Assembly (NCBI GenBank): GCA_049841135.1
Contig: JASGHK010000002.1
Coordinates: forward strand, 1-64,000
Origin: JACRCT01 sp049841135
Lineage (GTDB): Bacteria; Myxococcota; Myxococcia; Myxococcales; UBA5297
Length of the DNA stretch: 64,000 nucleotides
Direction: 5' to 3'
The translations under genes were made by a program, and so were the position numbers. The notes beneath the pieces were generated by a model. The model did not search any database, had not been told where the DNA came from, and was given only the letters and a program-made list of their open reading frames with translations. Positions 26,323-35,761 of the stretch are shown here, in pieces. How positions within the stretch are numbered: the stretch's first letter is position 1; every line of letters starts with the position of its first letter.

Positions 26323-27897
26323 TCAAGGAAAACCTTCGTCCTTTCGCGGCTGCCGACCGCCGGCCGACCGCCCGGATTCCGGCCAATCCGCCAGCCAGGC
26401 TGCGAGCGCCTCGACCAGAGCGGGGCCGGTGGACTGCGCCGGCGTGACGTCCACCCGAATCCCCCGCCCTGCCGCGGCCTTGGCGGTCACCGGCCCGATG
26501 GCCGCGACGCAGACTCCGTCGAGCAGGCGCACGGCCTCGCCGGCCGCGAAGCTCGCGGCGAAGTTCTTGACCGCCGAGGGGCTGGCGAAGGCGATGGCCG
26601 AGACCTCGCGGCGCTCGAGCCGCTCGCGCATCGGCTTTGGGTCCAGCTCTGGGCGGACGGTCTTGTACGCCGCGCAGACCTCGACCTGCGCCCCAGCCGC
26701 ACGAAGCTCCTCGGGCAGGGCCTCGCGCCCTTCCTGTGCGCGAACGACGAGAAAGCGCTTGCCTGCAACCCCGTGCTTCGAGAGCGCCTGCGCCAGGCCC
26801 TCGGCGTTGAACTCGTCCGGGATGAGGTCGGCCTTCAGCCGCGCCGCGGCCAACGCCTGCGCCGTGGCGGTGCCCACCGCGGCGATCTTCATCCCGGCCA
26901 GCATCCGTGCGTCCTTGCCCAGCGCCCAGAGCCGCGAGAGCAGCGCCTCGACGCCGTTGGCGCTCGACAGCACCAGCCAGTCGAAGCCGTGCGGCGCCGC
27001 CAGCGCGCGGTCGAGGGCCTCGAAGGAGTCCGGAGGCGCGATGGCGATGCAGGGGAACTCGAGCACCTGCGCGCCGTGCTCCTCCAGCAGAGAGGCCATC
27101 TCCGCGGCTTGGATGCGCGGCCGGGTCAGCACCACGGTCCGTCCGGAGAGGAGTCGGCGCTCGGCCCAGGCGAGCTTCGAGCCCAGCGCCACGGCAGCGC
27201 CGACGAGCAGCACCACCGGAACGCGGGCAGCTCTCGCCTTCTCTCCGAGGTCGGCGAGCGTTCCCTGGTAGGTGCGCTCGCACGCGCAGCCGGCCGACTC
27301 CACCGCCGCGGCCGGCGTGCTCCCGTCCTTGCCGCGCTTCACGAGCTCCGCCGCCACCGGGCCGATCATCGCAGGGTCGAGGTGCACGACCAGCGTCGCC
27401 CGCGAGGTCGCGAGGTGATCGAGGTCGAGCCCCCACTCCTCCGACTTTGGACTCGCGTGCGCGACCGCGAAGGTCGCCTCGGACGAGATCCCACGCTGCG
27501 TGATGGGGATGCCAGCCCAGGCCGCCGCCGCCAGGCCGCAGGTCACCCCAGGCACGACTTCGAAGCCCAGCCCAGCCTCCGCCAACGCCAGCGCCTCATC
27601 CCCGCCGCGGCCAAACATGTACGGGTCGCCGGCCTTGAGCCGCACGACGACCTTCCCGGCGCGGACGCGCTCGACCAGCAGCGCACCGATCTCCGCCTGG
27701 CCCATCTTCACGGCATCCGGCCAGCGTCCTACAGGGATGCGCTCCGCCTGGACCGGCACGACCGCCAGCAGCGCCTCGTCGCAAGGCGCGTCGTAGACCA
27801 GCACCTCGGCGCGCGCGAGCAGCTCGCGCCCGCGGACGGTGATGAGGCCCGCGCTGCCAGGCCCGGCCCCGACGAGGTAGGCCTTGCCGGCGGACAT
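26323..27897 (-). CDS. cobA-hemD: Fused uroporphyrinogen-III C-methyltransferase / uroporphyrinogen-III synthase
   Basis: The 524-residue protein has two enzymes in one chain. Residues ~1-245 are a SUMT (CobA) domain: VGAGPGSAGLITVRGRELL, VVRLKAGDPYMFGRGGDEA and VVPGVTCGLAAAAWAGIP include the SAM-binding and substrate motifs. Residues ~255-500 are HemD: SGRTVVLTRPR, FDWLVLSSANGVEALL, FASPSAVKNF and AAIGPVTAKAAAGRGI. HemD closes the tetrapyrrole ring as uroporphyrinogen III, and CobA methylates it toward siroheme or cobalamin. It lies 2 bp after hemC, last in the ccsA-hemA-hemC run. The C-terminal ~20 residues are polar and probably disordered. Confidence 0.92.
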   Translation of the reverse strand: MSAGKAYLVGAGPGSAGLITVRGRELLARAEVLVYDAPCDEALLAVVPVQAERIPVGRWPDAVKMGQAEIGALLVERVRAGKVVVRLKAGDPYMFGRGGDEALALAEAGLGFEVVPGVTCGLAAAAWAGIPITQRGISSEATFAVAHASPKSEEWGLDLDHLATSRATLVVHLDPAMIGPVAAELVKRGKDGSTPAAAVESAGCACERTYQGTLADLGEKARAARVPVVLLVGAAVALGSKLAWAERRLLSGRTVVLTRPRIQAAEMASLLEEHGAQVLEFPCIAIAPPDSFEALDRALAAPHGFDWLVLSSANGVEALLSRLWALGKDARMLAGMKIAAVGTATAQALAAARLKADLIPDEFNAEGLAQALSKHGVAGKRFLVVRAQEGREALPEELRAAGAQVEVCAAYKTVRPELDPKPMRERLERREVSAIAFASPSAVKNFAASFAAGEAVRLLDGVCVAAIGPVTAKAAAGRGIRVDVTPAQSTGPALVEALAAWLADWPESGRSAGGRQPRKDEGFP

Positions 27898-27899
27898 GG

Positions 27900-28845
27900 T
27901 CAGCTCTCCGGGATTCCGGCGGGCCCGATCACCTCGGCCAGGATGGCCTGCGCGCCGCGGGCGAGCACCGACTCGGCGCCACGAACGCCCAGCCGCTCGA
28001 CCTCAGCGAGAGAGCTGAACTCCAGCTTCTCGGTGAACTCGACGACCTGGCTGCCGTCGGGGTGGCCGACCATGCCCTTGAAGTCCACGGTCTTGCCCGA
28101 GACGCGGGCATGTGCCGCGATGGGCACCTGGCAGCCGCCGCCGAGCCTGCGCAGGAAGGCCCGCTCCGCGGTGACCGCCACGCGCGTCGGGGCGTCCTCG
28201 AGAGCCCGCAGGCGCGCCATCACGTCTTCGTCGGCCTCGCGCGCTTCGAGCGCCAGCACGCCCTGCCCCACCGCCGGCAGGATGCGCTCCGCTTCGATGA
28301 ACTGGGTGATCCGGTCGGCGAGCTCGAGGCGCTTGAGGCCCGCGGCCGCCAGGATCCCGGCGTCGAAGCTCGGTGTCGATCTTGCGCAGGCGGGTCTGGA
28401 CGTTCCCGCGGATGGAGACGATCTCCAGGTCCTTGCGCCAGGCCTTGAGCTGGCAGGCGCGGCGCAGCGAGCTCGTGCCCACCTTGGCGCCCTGCGGAAG
28501 GTCCTCCAGGCGCTTGAACTTGCTCGACACGAACGCGTCGCGCGGGTCCTCGCGCGGAGGCGTCGAGGCGAGGACGAGCCCCTCGGGCAGCTCCGCCGGC
28601 ATGTCCTTGAGCGAGTGCACCGCGAGGTCGACCATGCCCGACAGCAGCTGCTCCTCGATCTCCTTGACGAACAGGCCCTTGCCGCCGACCTTCGCCAGCG
28701 GCGAGTCGAGGATCTTGTCGCCCTTGGTCATGATCTCCACGAGCTCGACCTCGAGCCCGGGCTCACGGTCCTTGAGCAGGGCGGTCACATGGTGCGCCTG
28801 CCAGAGCGCCAGCGGGCTGCGTCGCGTCCCGATTCGAAGCTTCAT
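27900..28845 (-). CDS. hemC: Porphobilinogen deaminase HemC, one apparent frameshift
   Basis: The N-terminus has KLRIGTRRSPLALWQAHHV and the conserved DLAVHSLKDMPAEL. The C-terminal part has FLRRLGGGCQVPIAAHA, with the Cys that carries the dipyrromethane cofactor. One extra base near 28371 (GAGCTTCGAC to GAGCTCGAC) breaks the frame in the active-site region after GNVQTRLRKIDTE; removal gives 315 codons and reads on into AGILAAAGLKRLEL, as the family requires. The enzyme polymerises four porphobilinogen units into hydroxymethylbilane. Its ATG overlaps the hemA stop (ATGA). Confidence 0.9.
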
Positions 28846-30213
28846 GCGTTCTCCGCGCGGCCTCTGCCGGCCGCCTCGTCGTCGTCGTCACCGGCGTCGG
28901 CCGCCCGCGACGGCTTGGACGTGCGCTCCGGGGCGGCCGCGTTGGGGTCGAGGTCGAACAGCTGGCCCACCACCTGCGCCAGCGCCCGGGCCTCCTCGGG
29001 GCTGCGCTGGCTGGCCTCGCGCAGCTGCGCGGTGGCGCCGTGGAGCAGCTTGTTGACGATGGCCTTGCCCATCGCCTCGATCGACTTGCGCTGCTTGGCG
29101 GTGATCTCGTCGCCACAGTTGGCGATGGTGCGCTCGGCCTCGCTCCGGGCGATCTCGTCGGCGTACACGCGCAGGGCGGCGAGCACGGGCAGCTGGTCGC
29201 GCACCTGGCGGACCTTCAGGAAGCGCTGCACTTCCTGCGCGACGATCTGCTCGGCCTTCTTGGCTTCGGTCTCCCGCGACGACTTGCCCTCCTGCACCAC
29301 CGACTGCAGGTCGTCGACGTCGTAGGGGTAGACGCTCTCGATCTTCCCGGCCCCCTCCTCGATGTCGCGGGGCACGGCGAGGTCCACCAGGAACAACGGG
29401 CGCCACTTGCGCGCCTTGATCGCCGTCTGGAGCATCGGGACGGTCAGCACCGGGCGCGGCGCCGCGGTGGAGCTGACCACGATGTCCGCCTCGGTCAACA
29501 GCTGCGGCAGCTGTTCCCAGGGGAAGGCCTTGCCGCCCACCTTGGCGGCCAGCTCCTCGCCGCGCGAGAAGGTCCGGTTGGTCACCAACACGCGGGTGCC
29601 GTTGCCGGCCAGGTGCTTGGCGGTCAGTTCGCTCATCTTGCCGGCGCCGACGAGCAGGATGGCCCGGCCCTCGAGCGTCCCGAAGATCTTCTTGGCCAGC
29701 TCCACCGCCGCGCTCGCCATGGACACCGGCGCCGAGCCGATGGCCGTCTCGGTGCGCACGCGCTTGGCCGTCGAGAAGGCCGCCTGCGCCGCCCCGCCCA
29801 CCGCGCCTCCGAGCGTCCCAGCCTCCTGCGCGGCCGAGAAGGCGTCCTTGACCTGCCCGAGGATCTGCGGCTCGCCCAGCACCATCGAGTCCAGGCTCGC
29901 GGAGACGCGGAAGAGGTGCTTGACCGCCTCGCCGCCCTTGCGCTGGTAGAGCACCTTGCCGACGGCCTCGCCGGCCCGCTGGACGAGCCAGCCCTTGACC
30001 TTCTCGCCCGCGTCCGCGGCGCCGTAGACGTAGGCCTCGACCCGGTTGCAGGTGGAGACGAGCAGTAGCTCCTCCACGCCGTCCAGGCCCTTGAGCCTCG
30101 CCGAGCACCTGCGGCATCTGGGAGCCGAACGCGAGCTTCTCGCGCACCTCCACCGGGGCCGTCTTGTGCGACAGCCCGACGAGGCAGAAGTCGCGCTGGG
30201 GGGTATCCGCCAT
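28842..30213 (-). CDS. hemA: Glutamyl-tRNA reductase HemA, one apparent frameshift
   Basis: The joined protein (456 residues) begins with CLVGLSHKTAPVEVREKLAF, has the catalytic Cys in LLLVSTCNRVEAYVYG, the NADPH loop LVGAGKMSELTAKHL, and the helical dimerisation region with RKSIEAMGKAIVNKLLH. One extra base near 30100 (GAGGCTC to GAGCTC) separates the first 40 codons from the rest. It makes glutamate-1-semialdehyde from Glu-tRNA, the first committed step of C5-pathway heme synthesis. A low-complexity acidic and basic tail is present. It is preceded 2 bp upstream by the ccsA-like gene and overlaps hemC. Confidence 0.92.
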
Positions 30214-30215
30214 GG

Positions 30216-31037
30216 CTACTGGAAGTCCCCCGAGTGGATGCCCGTGGGGAACAGCTGCAGCCCCACGAACGAGCCGAAGAGGATGAGGAACCCCACCATG
30301 GTCAGGATGGCCGCGCGGCGGCCGCGCCAGCCGGCGAAGAGCCGCGCGTGGACCAGGCCGGCGTAGACGAACCAGCCGACGAGCGAGAGCGTGAGCTTGG
30401 GGTCCCAGCGCCAGTAGTCGCCCCAGGCCTTCTTCGCGAAGAAGGCCCCGGTGATCATGGTGATGGACAGCGCCACGAAGCCCCACTTCATGAGCCCGTC
30501 GCTGATCTCGTCGAGCGTCTCCAGCGAGGGCAGCCGGTTGAAGAACACGCCGAAGTGCTTGCCCTTCATCTGCCGCTCGAGCAGCAGGTAGGCCACCGCG
30601 ACGCCGGTCGCCAGGGCGAACAGGGCGATGCCGCCGAAGGCGACCAGGATATGCAGCGGCATCCCCGCATGCTTGAGCGCCTCGGGGACCGGCTGCGACG
30701 GCCCGTGCATCAGCGCCGCGGGGAGGACGACCGCCGCCACCAGCGGCATGGCGAAGGCGCCGAGGATGGGCAGCTTGTAGCGGCGCTCCACCACCAGGAA
30801 GGTGCCCGCGAGGACCCACCCGAGCAGCGAGAACGCCTCGCCGGCGGTGGTGACGGGCGTGTAGCCGTAGCGGTAGAAGCGCAGGCCGATCTCGCAGGTC
30901 TGCAGGAGGAAGCCCAGGCCGACGCCGACGATGGCGGCGGTGGCCAGCGTCTTGTGGGCCTTCACGAAGTAGGCGACATAGAGGACGCCTGCGAGGACGT
31001 AGAGGTGGCTCGCCCAGCTGAGAAGTGGGTGGCTCAT
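30216..31037 (-). CDS. CcsA/HemX-like cytochrome c assembly membrane protein
   Basis: The 273-residue polytopic protein has about eight hydrophobic segments and the heme-handling signature AWGDYWRWDPKLTLSLVGW near residue 205, the WGxxWxWD motif of the CcsA/CcmC superfamily. Conserved His residues sit in PLHILVAFGG and the LVHARL region. Proteins like this beside hemA are called HemX or CcsA. It may take part in heme delivery to cytochromes c or control GluTR level; sequence alone does not decide. It is the first gene of the heme run, two bases ahead of hemA. Confidence 0.85.
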   Translation of the reverse strand: MSHPLLSWASHLYVLAGVLYVAYFVKAHKTLATAAIVGVGLGFLLQTCEIGLRFYRYGYTPVTTAGEAFSLLGWVLAGTFLVVERRYKLPILGAFAMPLVAAVVLPAALMHGPSQPVPEALKHAGMPLHILVAFGGIALFALATGVAVAYLLLERQMKGKHFGVFFNRLPSLETLDEISDGLMKWGFVALSITMITGAFFAKKAWGDYWRWDPKLTLSLVGWFVYAGLVHARLFAGWRGRRAAILTMVGFLILFGSFVGLQLFPTGIHSGDFQ

Positions 31038-31152
31038 GGGGTGGCTCTCTGCGGGGTGACGACGCCCTGCTGGCGAATGTGTCCGACCGGCTTCAACCCC
31101 ATCCTCGCAAACCTAAGGAACAGCCCGACTGCCTGACGTCGTGGGCGCCTCT

Positions 31153-31560
31153 TTAGGAGAGCTTGTCGAGGAGGAGCTGGGCCAGGGCATCCGCCTCGGG
31201 GTTCTTCCCCTTCATCCCTGGCCTGGCGCCGGTCGCGGCGGGAGGCGGGGCTGCGGCGCCTGCCGCCGCTCCGTCGTCCTCCGCGACCCAACCCGGGTCC
31301 ACCACGTACACCGTCTCCCCATCGATGACCGACGTCATGTAGTGCTCGGCCCCGGAGCTGCGGACCTCCTCCAGGGTCTTGACCCTGTCGGTCCAGCCAC
31401 GGGTGTCGGCACCCGACTCCACCTTAACGAAGTGGATCGCCTCGCGCAGCGCAAACTCCTTGTGCGTCGCGGTCTCGACGAGTTTGTCGGTCTGGAGGTC
31501 GACCTTCCCCTGGTCCATCCAGGTGTCGAGGGTCGCTTGAGGGATGAATCGGAGCAGCAT
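31153..31560 (-). CDS. Small hypothetical protein
   Basis: This 135-residue protein begins MLLRFIPQATLDTWMDQG. A GTG four codons upstream (31572) is an alternative start. The N-terminal ~95 residues look folded (FVKVESGADTRGWTDRVKTL, SVIDGETVYVVDPGW), and the C-terminal ~40 are Ala/Pro/Gly-rich, ending in a short helix, LAQLLLDKLS. No signal peptide, so probably cytoplasmic. Same strand as the heme genes but 115 bp upstream of them. I do not recognise the family. Confidence 0.6.
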   Translation of the reverse strand: MLLRFIPQATLDTWMDQGKVDLQTDKLVETATHKEFALREAIHFVKVESGADTRGWTDRVKTLEEVRSSGAEHYMTSVIDGETVYVVDPGWVAEDDGAAAGAAAPPPAATGARPGMKGKNPEADALAQLLLDKLS

Positions 31561-31645
31561 GGCGACGGCCACCCTAGCACGGGGATCTGGGGCCGGAAAG
31601 CGCCTCGCGAGGGCCTGGCCAGCCCCTTCCCAGGCGCTCCAACGG

Positions 31646-32716
31646 CTACTTCTCGAGCAGATGGACGATGTTGTTCATGACGCGGTTGGCGTCGGTCCAG
31701 CGGCCGTCCGAATACGCGCGAGCCATCTCGGGCACGAGCTTGCTCAGCTCGTCCTTGGCCTTGCCGCTCTTGTTGGCGCGTTGCAGGGCGTCCACCCGCT
31801 TGCTCTTCTCGGTCACGAACGCGCCGTCGATGACGATCATGTCGACCGTCGCCTGGACCTGCTCGATGGCGTCTTGAGCCGCTGCCAGCTCGCCCTTGTT
31901 GAAGCTGGCGGCGTTGCTCAAAGCCTTCTGCTTGGCGGGCGGGAGGTCGCTGGCGAGCACGCCCTTGGAGGTCATGGCGGCGAGCAGCGCCTTGTAGGCC
32001 TTCTCGATCTCCGCCTTGTCGAGCCCCGGTCCGGCCGCCCCCTTTTTGGTCCGCGGCGACGAGGCGGCGGCAGCAGCAGCGCTGGCACAGGCCGAGTCAC
32101 GGGTCGCCAGGGCGGCCTCGCGCTGGGCAAGCCCCTTCTCGCGCTCGGCGAGCGAAGCCTCGCGCTCGGCCAGGGACCTCTCGCGGCCGGCCAGCTCCTT
32201 CTCGCGACCGGCGACCTGGCCCGTCATCTTGGTCAGCTCGGCGACCGCGGCGGTGTTGGCGGGCGCGGGGGCCGGGGCCGTGGGTGCCACCGGGGCCGCG
32301 CCGGTGCCGGCAGCGACCGGGAGCCTCCCACCCTCGGTCACCTTGTGGATGAGGTCCTGCTGCTCCTTGATCATCGCCTTCTGCTGCGCGTCCATCTCCT
32401 GGCGTTCCTTGACCAGCTTCATCGCCAGCTTCGCCAGCTCGGCGGCCTGCGGATCGGGCGCACCGGTCCCGGGGCCGGCCTGGGCCGCCTCCACCTTCTC
32501 GTAGAGCGCCTTGAGCTTCTCGTTCTCGGCTTCGATGCTCTTGCTGCGCTCGGCCAGCGCCGCTTCCTGCTCGGCCAGGCGCGTCTTGTCGGCCTCGACC
32601 ACGATGGTCAGCGCGTCGTCGTACTTGCGGGCCTGCTTCTTCTCCTCGCAGCCGCAGGCCAGCACCAGGGCGGCCAGCGAGGCGACCGGCAGCAGGACTC
32701 GGGACTTCTGGGCCAT
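31646..32716 (-). CDS. Coiled-coil lipoprotein
   Basis: The 356-residue protein has a lipoprotein signal (LLPVASLAALVLACGC, Cys near 21). Heptad-rich coiled coil runs from about 35 to 85 and again around 165-215, where AEREASLAEREKGLAQREAA is a repeated Arg/Glu unit. A Pro/Ala linker separates the two coils, and the C-terminal ~120 residues are helical. It is probably periplasmic, anchored in a membrane. The ATG directly follows the cyclase stop (TGAATG), so the two are co-translated. Family not recognised. Confidence 0.68.
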   Translation of the reverse strand: MAQKSRVLLPVASLAALVLACGCEEKKQARKYDDALTIVVEADKTRLAEQEAALAERSKSIEAENEKLKALYEKVEAAQAGPGTGAPDPQAAELAKLAMKLVKERQEMDAQQKAMIKEQQDLIHKVTEGGRLPVAAGTGAAPVAPTAPAPAPANTAAVAELTKMTGQVAGREKELAGRERSLAEREASLAEREKGLAQREAALATRDSACASAAAAAASSPRTKKGAAGPGLDKAEIEKAYKALLAAMTSKGVLASDLPPAKQKALSNAASFNKGELAAAQDAIEQVQATVDMIVIDGAFVTEKSKRVDALQRANKSGKAKDELSKLVPEMARAYSDGRWTDANRVMNNIVHLLEK

Positions 32717-34099
32717 TCACGCTCCTCGAACGAACGCACTCAGGCGTTGAGCCCGACGATCTCGTAGAATCCAGATGGGGATGGTCTTTCCCTTGACCTG
32801 CACCGGCTCGCGGGCGCGGGCCTGGACACGGTCGCGGACCTTGTCGTAGGTCGCCTGGGAGACGAGCACCTCGCCCTCGCGCGCCAGCCCCTCGAGCCGC
32901 TGCGCCAGGTTCACCTCGTCGCCGATGACCGTGTACTCCATGCGCCGCTCGCTGCCGATGTTGCCGGCGACGGCCTGGCCGGTGTTGATGCCGATGCCGA
33001 TGGTGACCGACTGCAGGCCGGCTTCCTTGCGCCGGTGGTTGACCGCGGCCACCGCCTGCTCAATCTCCACGGCCGCGCGCACCGCGCGCATCGGCGCGTC
33101 GTCGATGGCGAAGGGGGCGCCGAAGACGGCCATCACCGCGTCGCCGATGAACTTGTTCACCGACCCGTGGTTCTTGAAGATGACCTCGATGATGGCCTCG
33201 AAGTAGTCGTTGAGCATCGAGACCACGTCGCGCGGCGACATGCGCTCGGAGAGCGAGGTGAAGCCGCGGATGTCGAGGAAGAGGATGGTCACCTCGCGCA
33301 TCTCGCCCTTGAGCTCCAGGTCGGTGCGCTCGGTGAGGATGCGGGCCGCCACGTCGTCGCTGACGTAGCGGGCGAGCGTGCTCTTGAGGCGCTCGCGCTC
33401 CTTGAGCCCCTGCACCATGTCGTTGAAGGCGCGGGCCAGCAGGCCTATCTCGTCGCTGGAGGCGACGTTCACCGTCTCCCACGAGCCCTGACCGGTGCGG
33501 CTCATGGCCGTCGACAGCTCGCGCGCCGGCTGGGCGATGCGGGCGCCCAGGAACAGCGCCCCGCCGATGGCCGCGAGCAGCGCCGCGGCGAGCACCAACG
33601 CCGAGTTGCGCAGGCGCGCGCGGTGCTCCTGGTCGATGGCCCAGGTGGAGAAGCCGAGCTCGATCTGCTCGGTGCCGCCCGCCGCCCCCTTGAGGTTGAC
33701 GAGCTTGACCACCAGCCCGGGTCGGTCGCCCGTGTCGAGCTGGTGGAGCTTGGTGAGGACGGCCACCTTGTCCGAGGCCCAGGCCTGGGCAAGCGCGGCG
33801 TCGATGCTCTCCAGGCGGTCGGGATGCGCCACCGACCCCTCGGGGCTCACGTTGCCGTCACGCACGCGGACGACGTAGGCCAGGTCGGGGTGCATCGCCG
33901 GGTGGGTGATGACCCCGGCGTTCACCGCACCGGTGGCGCCGAGCATGGTCTGCAGCTGGACGTACTGCTCCTCGCGCTGGGCCCGCTCGCGCTGAGCGGG
34001 CAGGTAGCTGGCGAAGAGCCAGACGGCGCTGCAGGCCGCGGCGACGAGCAGCACCGCGAAGGCGCCGATCTTCAGTCTCAGAGGGAAGCGCGCACGCAC
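32717..34099 (-). CDS. Membrane adenylate/guanylate cyclase with HAMP domain
   Basis: The 460-residue protein has TM1 at residues ~9-31, a periplasmic sensor domain of about 130 residues, TM2 near 165-187, a HAMP linker (LSTAMSRTGQGSW, GLLARAFNDMVQGLKERERL) and a class III cyclase domain from ~250. Both metal-binding Asp residues are visible, in FLDIRGFTSLSER and KFIGDAVMAVFGAP, so it is probably active. The start is GTG 34099. It likely makes cAMP in response to a periplasmic signal; substrate choice cannot be read with certainty. It is coupled to the coiled-coil lipoprotein, which could be part of its sensing path. Confidence 0.9.
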   Translation of the reverse strand: MRARFPLRLKIGAFAVLLVAAACSAVWLFASYLPAQRERAQREEQYVQLQTMLGATGAVNAGVITHPAMHPDLAYVVRVRDGNVSPEGSVAHPDRLESIDAALAQAWASDKVAVLTKLHQLDTGDRPGLVVKLVNLKGAAGGTEQIELGFSTWAIDQEHRARLRNSALVLAAALLAAIGGALFLGARIAQPARELSTAMSRTGQGSWETVNVASSDEIGLLARAFNDMVQGLKERERLKSTLARYVSDDVAARILTERTDLELKGEMREVTILFLDIRGFTSLSERMSPRDVVSMLNDYFEAIIEVIFKNHGSVNKFIGDAVMAVFGAPFAIDDAPMRAVRAAVEIEQAVAAVNHRRKEAGLQSVTIGIGINTGQAVAGNIGSERRMEYTVIGDEVNLAQRLEGLAREGEVLVSQATYDKVRDRVQARAREPVQVKGKTIPIWILRDRRAQRLSAFVRGA

Positions 34100-34128
34100 G
34101 CGGGCTGGTCCGGTTCAGCGCGAGGGTT

Positions 34129-34554
34129 TCAGTACCCGGAGATCTTTTCCTTGCCCGGCAGCTCGATGTACCAGAGCCCGTCCTTGGCCTGCTTGAAGGT
34201 CCACGAGAAGTAGGTCTCGCTGTCGTAGGGGAGCTCGCCGCGGACCTTCGTCGTCCACTTCATCTCGCCCTGTACGGTGCAGACGCCCGCCTTGGTCTCG
34301 TTGATGTTGATGGCCTTGAACTTGAAGCTCTTGGCTCCCTTCCACAGCTGCGCCAAGCCTCGCTCCAAGCCCTTCCCGCTGTGGACCATCTTCTTGTGCT
34401 CGGCCGTGAGCAGCTCGTACATCCCGTCCCAGTCCTGGTCTTCCAACGTGCTGCAATACGACTTGTAGGTGCCCTCGCAGTCGCTCTTGGGCCCGTTGCA
34501 GCCCGCCAGGGCGAGACTCGCCGCGATGAGGAGTAAGCCGAACAGCACGCGCAT
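34129..34554 (-). CDS. Small lipoprotein
   Basis: The 141-residue protein has a clear lipoprotein signal (LLLIAASLALAGC, Cys at 19) and a compact alpha/beta domain with DGMYELLTAEHKKMVHSGKG and GEMKWTTKVRGELPYDSETY. The fold resembles NTF2/DUF4878-type lipoproteins in general pattern, but I cannot assign it. A TATAGT-like minus-10 box lies at 34590-34595 and an AAGGAG ribosome site precedes the ATG. It lies 29 bp upstream of the cyclase gene and is probably co-transcribed with it. Confidence 0.72.
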   Translation of the reverse strand: MRVLFGLLLIAASLALAGCNGPKSDCEGTYKSYCSTLEDQDWDGMYELLTAEHKKMVHSGKGLERGLAQLWKGAKSFKFKAININETKAGVCTVQGEMKWTTKVRGELPYDSETYFSWTFKQAKDGLWYIELPGKEKISGY

Positions 34555-34664
34555 GGAGGGGTCTCCTTAGAAGCCGTCGAGGCGCGGGCACTATAGCAAT
34601 TGTCCCGGCGGGTTGGACACGCATCGCTTGCATCCCAAGCTGCCGGAGCGCTATCAGTTCCGCC

Positions 34665-34949
34665 ATGCGCAGGTCCGTCATCGCGATCGTTCGCCTCATG
34701 GCGATCGCGCTGGTGCTGGTGGAGACGGTCGCCCACGACCACGTCTCCTCCACGGACGTGGAGCGCTCCCAGCAGCACGGCTGCATCGTCTGCACCGGCG
34801 CGCTCGACCATACGGGTCAGGCTCCTGCGCCCGAGCCGTCGGCGCTCATCGTCTCGGACGTCGCTGCGCGCCCACCGGCCCCGGCGGTTCCGTCTCCGCT
34901 CAACCCGCACCACTCGGGCAACGCCCCTCCCTCCCTGCCGCTCGCCTAG
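34665..34949 (+). CDS. Small secreted His/Cys-containing protein, first gene of the zinc operon
   Basis: The 94-residue protein has an N-terminal hydrophobic segment (VIAIVRLMAIALVLVETVA) followed by HDH, HGCIVCTGALDH and a Pro/Ala-rich tail with HH. The His/Cys pairs in a short exported protein directly ahead of znuC suggest metal binding or a zinc-related accessory role (inference). Codon use matches real genes of the window. It could be a DUF2946-type protein, but the match is weak. Confidence 0.5.
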   Translation: MRRSVIAIVRLMAIALVLVETVAHDHVSSTDVERSQQHGCIVCTGALDHTGQAPAPEPSALIVSDVAARPPAPAVPSPLNPHHSGNAPPSLPLA

Positions 34950-34989
34950 GCCAAGCCTTCTGCGAACGACATTGGAGGAGGAACACCAC

Positions 34990-35761
34990 GTGGAGCTGCA
35001 TCGCCCTCCGCGGGGTCGTGCTCGGTTACGAGCACGCCCTGCTCCCGCCCGTCGATTTCGTGATCGGCAGCGGAGACCGCCTGGGGATCCTCGGGCCGAA
35101 CGGCGCAGGCAAGAGCACGCTCTTGCGCACGCTCATCGGACTCGTCGAGCCTCTGGCCGGCAGCATCGAATACCCCGCGGGCCACCGCCCGCGCATCGGC
35201 TACGTGCCCCAGTCCTCGCGTCACGACCCGGCCTTCCCGCTCTCGGCGCTGGAGGTCGTCGTCATGGGACGGTACCCGCGGCTCGGGTTGGGCCGCCGTC
35301 CCGGGAAGCGGGACTGGGCAGCCGCCTCGCACCAGCTCGAGCTCGTCGGCCTCGGAGCCCAGGCGAAGGCGCCGTTCCGAGACCTCTCGGGCGGGCAGCG
35401 GCAGCGCACGCTGGTGGCGCGGGCCCTGGTCGCCGAGCCCGAGCTGCTGGTGCTGGACGAGCCGACGAGCGAGATGGACCTCGCCGCGGTCCACGACCTC
35501 TTGCACCTGGTCGACCGGCTAGCGGGGGAGATGAAGGCCTCGGTGCTCTTCGTCTCCCACCAGGTCAGCACCGCCGCGGCGTTCGCGTCGTCGGTGGTGC
35601 TGATGAACCAGCGCAGCAAGCACTTCGAATCGGGCCCGGCCACGGCCCTGCTGACCTCCGCTCACCTGTCCAAGCTCTACGGCCGCCCCATCGAGGTCCG
35701 GCGCGAGGGCGACCGGACGCTGGTGTGGATGGCGTCGGCGGACGAGGGAGGGGCGCCATGA
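34990..35761 (+). CDS. znuC: Zinc ABC transporter ATP-binding protein ZnuC, one apparent frameshift
   Basis: The ATPase has Walker A GPNGAGKSTLL, the signature LSGGQRQR, Walker B ELLVLDEPTSEMD and the switch His in VLFVSHQVS, all intact. A GTG at 34990 follows a strong GGAGGAGG ribosome site but is out of frame with the ATPase; removing one base near 35000 (GAGCTGC to GAGCTC) gives VELIALRGVVLGY and 257 codons, the normal length. The family imports Zn or Mn with ZnuB and ZnuA. The stop overlaps the znuB start (ATGA). Confidence 0.9.
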
